Positions 1-4,305 of a DNA stretch of 8,290 bases are shown here, piece by piece. Made by a program: the position numbers and the translations under genes. Source of the DNA: UBA1724 sp016302315. Lineage in GTDB: Bacteria; Verrucomicrobiota; Lentisphaeria; Oligosphaerales; Oligosphaeraceae. Position 1 is the stretch's first letter. Every line of letters begins with the position of its first letter. The notes beneath the pieces were generated by a model. That model made no database searches. It was not told where the DNA came from and saw only the letters and a program-made list of their open reading frames with translations. The stretch is taken from positions 1 through 8,290 of the forward strand of contig JAEDNW010000110.1 of the NCBI GenBank assembly GCA_016302315.1, written 5' to 3'.

Positions 1-240
1 AGATGCGGGTGCCTTTTCCCTTGCTGAAGGCGCGCTTACTTTTTCAAGCTACCAAAAATCCATTTTCCCTGAAAAAATCTTGCAACTCATTGGGGGCGAC
101 ATAAATCTGTTCCCTGGCACCCGCCCCGAATCTCCCCAGATAATGAGACAAAATCCATCGGACAAAAGCCCCGAAAATTCCCCCATCCTTACTGCCGATT
201 TAGGACAGGATAGGACAACTTCTTTCGCGGATGGCGGTGG
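1..240. other. AT-richer region with no confident gene
   Basis: This stretch lies downstream of the SUI1-like gene and runs to the window edge. It is visibly richer in A/T than the rest of the window. I see no convincing rho-independent terminator, tRNA or complete gene. A short minus-strand open frame (199 down to 44, 51 codons, ending TGA) has a protein-like composition, with fragments such as AREQIYVAPNELQ and FFRENGFLVA. It has no ATG or GTG start and matches no family I recognise, so it may be a gene remnant or chance. The in-register plus-strand frame is also open from base 2 onward and looks less natural. A 7-bp direct repeat (TAGGACA) sits at 201-217. Confidence 0.5.
201..217. repeat. 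Short direct repeat TAGGACA x2
   Basis: Two perfect copies of TAGGACA (201-207 and 211-217) are separated by GGA, giving a 10-bp period, about one helical turn. This spacing can occur in protein-binding sites, but the repeat is short and lies 3' of the SUI1-like gene, so chance is quite possible. Confidence 0.3.
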
Positions 241-723
241 CTACGAACAGGGGAAGCCTTCCCGGGAAAACCATTGGGCTGCCCGCTGGATCTGGTCTCC
301 CTGGAGTTCCAGAATTCCCTCCACGAACCGGGCGCCGATGCCCAGGGCTTCCTTCACCCGGGAGCACAGGGCCATCTGCTCGGCCAGTTCCAGGCTCTGG
401 AGCCCCTGGACGCAGGTGACGGTTTTGCCGCCCCGTCCCTTTCTCCGCAGCTGGAAGGAGAGTTTATGGCGTCTGGGCGGGATGTTTCCCTGGGGGGATC
501 CGCCGCCCAGGGTGATGGATTCTCCCTCGCCGAAGACCTTCAGCAGGGCCTGGTCTTCCGGGGAGAGGGCCTGTTTCCGCAGTTCCTCCGGGGAGGGCGG
601 GGGTGGCGGCGGGGGCTTGACGGGTTCCGGCAGATCCAGTTTCAGATCCAGGAAGGGATTGTTCCAGTTCTGTTCGGTCAGGGCGGGCTGGGCTTCCCCG
701 TTTTGTGATTTCTTCCGTTTCAT
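241..723 (-). CDS. yciH: SUI1/eIF1 (YciH)-family translation-factor-like protein
   Basis: The product is 160 aa, with a C-terminal SUI1/eIF1 domain (about residues 85-158). The domain carries the KGRGGK signature (95-100), TVTCVQGL (101-108) and the QGDQ motif (141-144, usually QGD in the family). Eukaryotic eIF1 and archaeal SUI1 monitor start-codon choice on the small ribosomal subunit; the role of bacterial YciH proteins is less settled. E. coli YciH is about 108 aa, so this protein has an N-terminal extension of roughly 80 residues, low in complexity, with seven consecutive prolines (37-43). I chose the ATG at 723 because it overlaps the upstream CpXC gene's stop (ATGA, 4 bp). It also has AGGA six bases upstream, inside that gene's last codons. 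An in-frame ATG further upstream at 786 would overlap the neighbour by 67 bp and is less likely. It is the last gene of the trxB-trxA-CpXC-yciH operon and is probably translationally coupled. The family call is secure; the function is inferred. Confidence 0.9.
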   Translation of the reverse strand: MKRKKSQNGEAQPALTEQNWNNPFLDLKLDLPEPVKPPPPPPPSPEELRKQALSPEDQALLKVFGEGESITLGGGSPQGNIPPRRHKLSFQLRRKGRGGKTVTCVQGLQSLELAEQMALCSRVKEALGIGARFVEGILELQGDQIQRAAQWFSREGFPCS

Positions 724-1409
724 GGCTTTTCCTGGGCAAGGGTCTGGCAGAGCAGATCCACATCCACCCGGCATCCGGGGAAGCACCGCTCCAATTCCCG
801 TTGAAGGGAGGGATTGATGCGGATTTCCTCCTCCAGGGCGTCAAATTCCCGGCGGGGCACCTGAAGGAGGCGGATGGGCCTTCCCAGCTTCCGGTCATAG
901 ACCAGGAATACCAGCCGGTCCTCCTCCTTCTGGCCAAAGTCGAAGAGAAGCCGGTGGCGGGACGGGCTCAGCTGGGCATCCTCCCCCGCGCCTCCCTGGA
1001 AGAGCTGATACTTGGCATATTCCACCACCCGGTCGTCGAGGTTCTTCTTGTGGAGGAAGATCTTCTCCAGGAAATCCTGGCGGGTGAAGACCAGACGGGC
1101 CACGGGGCGCTGCACATTCTGGCCATGGGCCACCTCCGTGACGGCCTCGTCAAACTGCAGGGCCAGGGCATTGGCCTCCTTCTCCGGCAGAGGCCGGGGC
1201 TCCTGGGTGAGGATGAAGGGGCGCTGGGAATCCCGGTAGACCAGGCGCACCGGCACGTTCAGTGTCTTCTGGCACTGGGGGCAGGGGGCGCAGTTCAAGG
1301 TGCCCCGCAGCAAGGCCTCCTCATGGGCGTCCCCCGGAGTCAGGGAGGTGACGGGGGTGAAGTCAAAGCGATGCCCGCAATGGGGGCACTGGAGGGTGGC
1401 GACTGGCAT
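720..1409 (-). CDS. CpXC-domain protein, function unknown
   Basis: The product is 229 aa. It starts with a cysteine module holding two C-P-x-C motifs: CPHC (residues 8-11) and CPQC (43-46), with an extra Cys at 40. This arrangement defines the CpXC domain family, which probably binds a metal such as zinc; its biochemical function is not known. Residues about 80-200 form a hydrophilic alpha/beta region rich in charged residues and contain no other motif I recognise. No signal peptide or membrane segment is evident, so it is presumably cytoplasmic. The ATG lies 22 bp after the trxA stop with only a pyrimidine-rich leader and no clear Shine-Dalgarno. Its stop overlaps the start of the SUI1-like gene. 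Position directly behind trxA suggests, but does not prove, that its cysteines are thioredoxin substrates. Confidence 0.85.
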   Translation of the reverse strand: MPVATLQCPHCGHRFDFTPVTSLTPGDAHEEALLRGTLNCAPCPQCQKTLNVPVRLVYRDSQRPFILTQEPRPLPEKEANALALQFDEAVTEVAHGQNVQRPVARLVFTRQDFLEKIFLHKKNLDDRVVEYAKYQLFQGGAGEDAQLSPSRHRLLFDFGQKEEDRLVFLVYDRKLGRPIRLLQVPRREFDALEEEIRINPSLQRELERCFPGCRVDVDLLCQTLAQEKP

Positions 1410-1431
1410 GGAGGGGGGCAGGGGAGAGACT

Positions 1432-1743
1432 CTATTTCAGGGCGTCCAGGAGGGTGGAGAGCTGCTGCACCCCCACAAACTCCTTCACCTTCTGTCCGTC
1501 CCGGAAGACCAGGAGGGTGGGGATGGAGAGGACATTGAAGCGCATGGCCAGGCCCGCCTGCTCGTCCACGTTGACCTTGGCGATCTGGGCTCCGGTGGCG
1601 GCCAGGGCCTCCAGGCCGTCGTCCAGGATTTTGCCCTGCATCCGGCAGGGGCCGCACCAGGTGGCCCAGAAGTCCACCAGCCAGGTGCCCTTGGCAATGG
1701 TTTCCTGGAATTTTTCTGCGGTGAGATGCTGAATTTCGGCCAT
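1432..1743 (-). CDS. trxA: Thioredoxin
   Basis: The 103-aa product is a standard single-domain cytoplasmic thioredoxin that reduces protein disulfides with its dithiol. The redox site WCGPC is at residues 29-33, preceded by LVDFWAT. The conserved cis-proline loop SIPT (Pro75) and the glycine-containing C-terminal helix region (KEFVG, 87-91) are present, and the length is typical. The ATG at 1743 is preceded by a good Shine-Dalgarno, AGGAG (1753-1757), with 9-nt spacing. It follows trxB by 53 bp in the same orientation, so the reductase and its substrate are very likely co-transcribed. A run of 13 cytosines lies in that gap. I see no anomaly in the protein. Confidence 0.97.
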   Translation of the reverse strand: MAEIQHLTAEKFQETIAKGTWLVDFWATWCGPCRMQGKILDDGLEALAATGAQIAKVNVDEQAGLAMRFNVLSIPTLLVFRDGQKVKEFVGVQQLSTLLDALK

Positions 1744-1752
1744 GTGTGGTTT

Positions 1753-1757
1753 CTCCT
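1753..1757 (-). promoter_or_regulatory. Shine-Dalgarno of trxA
   Basis: AGGAG on the minus strand lies 9 nt upstream of the trxA ATG. It fixes the start and is one of the clear ribosome binding sites on this strand, where several neighbouring genes have none. Confidence 0.8.
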
Positions 1758-1781
1758 AATGATAAGAGGGGAGCGGGAAAA

Positions 1782-1794
1782 GGGGGGGGGGGGG
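1782..1794. repeat. Homopolymer of 13 G/C between trxB and trxA
   Basis: There are 13 consecutive G on the plus strand, read as C in the operon transcript. The run begins two bases after the trxB stop codon (1797-1799) and lies about 25 nt upstream of the trxA Shine-Dalgarno. It is the longest homopolymer in the window. It is outside coding sequence, so length changes would alter only the intercistronic leader. Such runs are also prone to sequencing error. Confidence 0.9.
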
Positions 1795-1796
1795 AT

Positions 1797-2741
1797 TCAG
1801 GGAAGAGGGGCCTCGGGGGGCTGGGAGCGGAGATATTCCGCGGCATCCATGCCGGCCATGGCTCCCGTTCCTGCGGCGATGACCGCCTGTTTATAGTGGG
1901 GATCGGTGCAGTCTCCCGCCGCAAAGACGCCTGGCAGGTTGGTGGAGGTCTTCTGGGGAGAAGTGCGCTTAATATATCCGTCTGGGGTGAGGGCGACCCC
2001 GGTCTTCTCCAGGAGGGCGGTGTCCGGCTCGAAGCCCAGGGCCAGGAAGAGTCCCTGGACGGGCAGGGTGGAGGATTCCCCGGTCTGGGTGTCCTGGAGG
2101 AGAAGGGCCGTCATGTGCCCCGCCTCGTCCTCCCGGGTTTCCTGCACCCGGGTATGGAGGTGGAGTTCCAGGGCGGGATGGGAAAGCAGGCGATCCCGGA
2201 GGACCTGGGGGCCTTTGAGTTCCCCGGCGGGCACCAGGAGATGGAGGCGTTCCGCCAGGCCGCAGAGGAAGAGGGCCTCGTTGAGGGCGGCGCTGCCGTT
2301 GCCGGCCAGGGCGATGATCCTTCCCTTGTAGAAATGGCCGTCGCAGGTGGCGCAGAAGGAGACATTTTTCCCTTGGAGCTTGCCCCGGTTTTCCGGCTGG
2401 CGGTGGCGGGCTCCGGTGGCGAGGATCACGGCCCTGGCCTGGAGGGTGGAGCCGTCATCCAGGGTGAGGTTTTTCACAGGGGCGTCCAGGATCAGTTCCC
2501 GGGCGGTGTGGAAGAGGAGCCGGGCCCCCAGGCGTTCCGCCTGCTGGAGCATGGCATCCATCAGGTCGAAGCCGGAGACGGGCTCCGGGAAGCCCGGGTA
2601 GTTCTCGATCTTCGGCGTCTGGGTGAGGAGCCCCCCCGGGAGGCTTCCCGCCAGAATCACCGGGCGGTATCCGGCCCGGGCGGCATAGATGGCGGCGGTG
2701 CAGCCGGCGGGGCCGGAGCCAAGGATGACTAGGTCTTCCAT
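1797..2741 (-). CDS. trxB: Thioredoxin reductase family flavoprotein (atypical NADPH site)
   Basis: The 314-aa product matches low-molecular-weight thioredoxin reductase, a cytoplasmic FAD enzyme that reduces thioredoxin. The FAD-binding GSGPAG is at 8-13, the second FAD motif ATG at 108-110, the redox-active CATC at 130-133, and the C-terminal FAD motif AAGDCTD at 274-280. The nucleotide-binding GxGxxA is retained (G147, G149, A152). The HRRxxxR motif that holds the NADPH 2'-phosphate in E. coli TrxB is replaced: ungapped alignment puts VPAGELK (170-176) there, so both adjacent arginines are gone. The electron donor may therefore not be NADPH. The ATG at 2741 gives the expected N-terminus right before the FAD fold, but no clear Shine-Dalgarno precedes it. 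It is the first gene of the leftward operon, with trxA next. The family call is secure; donor specificity is inferred. Confidence 0.93.
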   Translation of the reverse strand: MEDLVILGSGPAGCTAAIYAARAGYRPVILAGSLPGGLLTQTPKIENYPGFPEPVSGFDLMDAMLQQAERLGARLLFHTARELILDAPVKNLTLDDGSTLQARAVILATGARHRQPENRGKLQGKNVSFCATCDGHFYKGRIIALAGNGSAALNEALFLCGLAERLHLLVPAGELKGPQVLRDRLLSHPALELHLHTRVQETREDEAGHMTALLLQDTQTGESSTLPVQGLFLALGFEPDTALLEKTGVALTPDGYIKRTSPQKTSTNLPGVFAAGDCTDPHYKQAVIAAGTGAMAGMDAAEYLRSQPPEAPLP

Positions 2742-2901
2742 CGTGGTGCAGAGGTAGGGGGTGTCGGTATAGTACGCCCGTCGTCGCCCGGAACGGCGTG
2801 GGCCTGGGGGATTTCGGCGGCATCTGGCGTTAAAATATCCCGGCTTCCCCCGTTTTTAGGGAGCGTAGACGAGTTTCGGCAGGGTAAGGAGGTTTTTTTC
2901 C
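2742..2901. promoter_or_regulatory. Divergent intergenic region between trxB and tonB
   Basis: These 160 bp separate the starts of trxB (leftward) and tonB (rightward), so promoters for both should lie here. AT-rich candidates for -10 elements are TTAAAATAT (2830-2838) and TATAGTA (2768-2774). I could not pair either with a convincing -35 box at 16-18 bp spacing on either strand, so exact promoters are not called. No ORF in this stretch looks real. Confidence 0.45.
2886..2892 (+). promoter_or_regulatory. Shine-Dalgarno of tonB
   Basis: AAGGAGG, close to a perfect anti-Shine-Dalgarno match, is followed by a T-rich 9-nt spacer (seven T) and the GTG at 2902. It decides the non-ATG start of tonB. 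Confidence 0.85.
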
Positions 2902-3669
2902 GTGTTTCAGGAGGAGTCAGCGGCAGCCCGGTCCTGGGGAAAGGCATCCTGGGGAAGGCTGGGGCTGTTCGGCCTGCTTTCCTTGGCCCTGCTGGCTGGC
3001 CTCCTTTTTGCCCTCCGTCTCTCCCCCCGGGAGGCCGTTTCCCCCGCCCCTGCCGGGGCAGTCCCCCTTCCCGTGGAACTAGTGCCTGCCTCTCCTCCGC
3101 CTCCGGCAACGCTCCTTCCGCCTCCCCCGGAAACGCCGCTCCCCCAGACGACGCCTCCCAGACGGGAAACGCCCCCCGCTCCTTTGCCGCCGCCTCCGCC
3201 GCAACCGGCTCTTCTGCCCCTGCCTCCCCTGCCTCTTCCCGCCGAGTCCTCTTTGCCCTTACCCCCGGCTCCTCCCAGGGAGGAAGTGACGCCCCCCCCT
3301 CAGGAGATAGTGCCCGTCCCCCCGCCGGCTCCCTCTGAAGAATCCGTCTCCCCCGAGGCGGAAGTCTCTCCCGACACTCCCTACGATGCCAGCCAGGTGG
3401 ATCGGCTTCCGGTGCCCCAGGGAGGAATTTCCGCCCGTTTCCCTGCCCGGGCGAGACGTCAGGGGGTTTCCGGCCAGGCGGTGGTGGAATTTGTGGTCAG
3501 CCCCCAGGGAATCCCGGAGCAGATTCGGGTGGTCTCCGCCTCTCCTCCCGGATATTTTGAGGAGGCGGCCCGGGAAGCGGTGGAAGGATGCCGGTTCCAG
3601 CCCGCCTGGCGAGGGGGCAGGGCGGTTCCCTGTCGGCTTCGTCTGCCCCTGGAATTTCGACTTGAGTAG
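2902..3669 (+). CDS. tonB: TonB-type energy transducer
   Basis: The 255-aa product has classic TonB architecture. A short cytoplasmic N-terminus is followed by one membrane helix (about residues 20-40), a long proline-rich periplasmic spacer (about 46-157) and a C-terminal TonB domain (about 165-255). That domain contains FPARARRQGVSGQAVVEFVV and the later EAAREAV...CRFQPA block. Family members couple the inner-membrane proton gradient, through ExbB/ExbD, to outer-membrane receptors for iron complexes and other ligands. The usual YP near the domain start is FP here (180-181). Translation starts at GTG, supported by the strong Shine-Dalgarno. It is the only plus-strand gene, diverging from trxB and converging on gmk with 30 bp between stop codons. 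No exbB, exbD or receptor gene is in the window, so its partner system is unknown. A TonB-domain protein with another periplasmic role is the main alternative. Confidence 0.88.
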   Translation: MFQEESAAARSWGKASWGRLGLFGLLSLALLAGLLFALRLSPREAVSPAPAGAVPLPVELVPASPPPPATLLPPPPETPLPQTTPPRRETPPAPLPPPPPQPALLPLPPLPLPAESSLPLPPAPPREEVTPPPQEIVPVPPPAPSEESVSPEAEVSPDTPYDASQVDRLPVPQGGISARFPARARRQGVSGQAVVEFVVSPQGIPEQIRVVSASPPGYFEEAAREAVEGCRFQPAWRGGRAVPCRLRLPLEFRLE

Positions 3670-3699
3670 TAACTTATTCTGTATAAAGGAGTTATATGG

Positions 3700-4305
3700 T
3701 TATGCCGGCCAGGAGCGCCGTTGGGTTTTGCAGGAGGCGGCCAGGAGAATGGCCTTCAGTTCCGCCGCCGCCTTCTCCAGCTGGTCGTTGACTACCAGAT
3801 ACTGATATTCCTGCCAGGCTTCCAGCTCTTTTCGGGCGTTTTCCAGGCGTCGTTTCAGGGATTCCGGGGTTTCCGTGCCTCGCTTTCGCAGGCGTTCCTC
3901 CAGGGTTTCCAGAGAGGGCGGGGCCACAAAGACGAATTCCAGATGCTCCTGGACGAACTCCGGGGGGAGGACACTCCGGACTTGCCGGGCGCCCTGGACG
4001 TCAATGTCCAGCACCATGATGTGCCCCTTCTGGATGGCGTGCAGCAGCGGGGCCTTGGGGGTGCCGTAGAAATTTCCGTGGACATTGGCGAATTCCAGGA
4101 AATCCCCCCGCTGGATGCCCTGGTGGAAGAGTTCCTGGGAGTAGAAATGGTAATCCACCCCGTCCTGTTCCCCGGGGCGTGGCGCCCGGGTGGTGCAGGA
4201 GATGGAGAAGAGCAGCTGGGGGAAATCCTCCCGGATGCGGTGGAAGAGGGAGGATTTCCCGGCGCCGCTGGGGCCGGAGAGGACGATGGCGAATCCGTGG
4301 CTCAT
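3700..4305 (-). CDS. gmk: Guanylate kinase
   Basis: The 201-aa product is guanylate kinase, which phosphorylates GMP (and dGMP) to GDP with ATP in the cytoplasm. Motifs in order: P-loop GPSGAGKSS (11-19), the GMP-binding TTRAPRPGEQDGVDYHF (38-54), EFANVHGNFYGTP (71-83), DIDVQGA (100-106), and the lid-region KRGTE with a later ND (173-174). The length is normal for bacterial Gmk. I chose the ATG at 4305 because the P-loop then falls at the usual place and the start overlaps the upstream gene's stop as ATGA (4 bp). The same frame is open far upstream (to 5826), but that extension is a shadow of the neighbouring gene. There is no evident Shine-Dalgarno, so translation probably depends on coupling. 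It is the last gene of the right-hand operon. I see no clear terminator hairpin after it. Confidence 0.97.
   Translation of the reverse strand: MSHGFAIVLSGPSGAGKSSLFHRIREDFPQLLFSISCTTRAPRPGEQDGVDYHFYSQELFHQGIQRGDFLEFANVHGNFYGTPKAPLLHAIQKGHIMVLDIDVQGARQVRSVLPPEFVQEHLEFVFVAPPSLETLEERLRKRGTETPESLKRRLENARKELEAWQEYQYLVVNDQLEKAAAELKAILLAASCKTQRRSWPA

Noticed and set aside
3..104. Small plus-strand ORF of 33 codons starting at base 3
   Set aside because: No upstream sequence is available to judge a ribosome site, no recognisable motif is present, and other frames overlap it.
80..2732. Long plus-strand open frames (80-817, 705-1538, 1746-2732)
   Set aside because: They are antisense shadows of the SUI1-like, CpXC and trxB genes, which have clear family motifs on the minus strand.
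2768..2838. Specific sigma-70-like promoters at TATAGTA and TTAAAATAT
   Set aside because: No acceptable -35 element at the right spacing on either strand; only the general region is reported.
3292..3299. C8 run in the tonB coding region as a phase-variation tract
   Set aside because: It is short and explained by consecutive proline codons in a CCN-rich spacer.
3670..3699. Possible bidirectional terminator between tonB and gmk
   Set aside because: Only a weak TAACT/AGTTA pairing with a 15-nt loop is seen, with no GC stem or T-tract.
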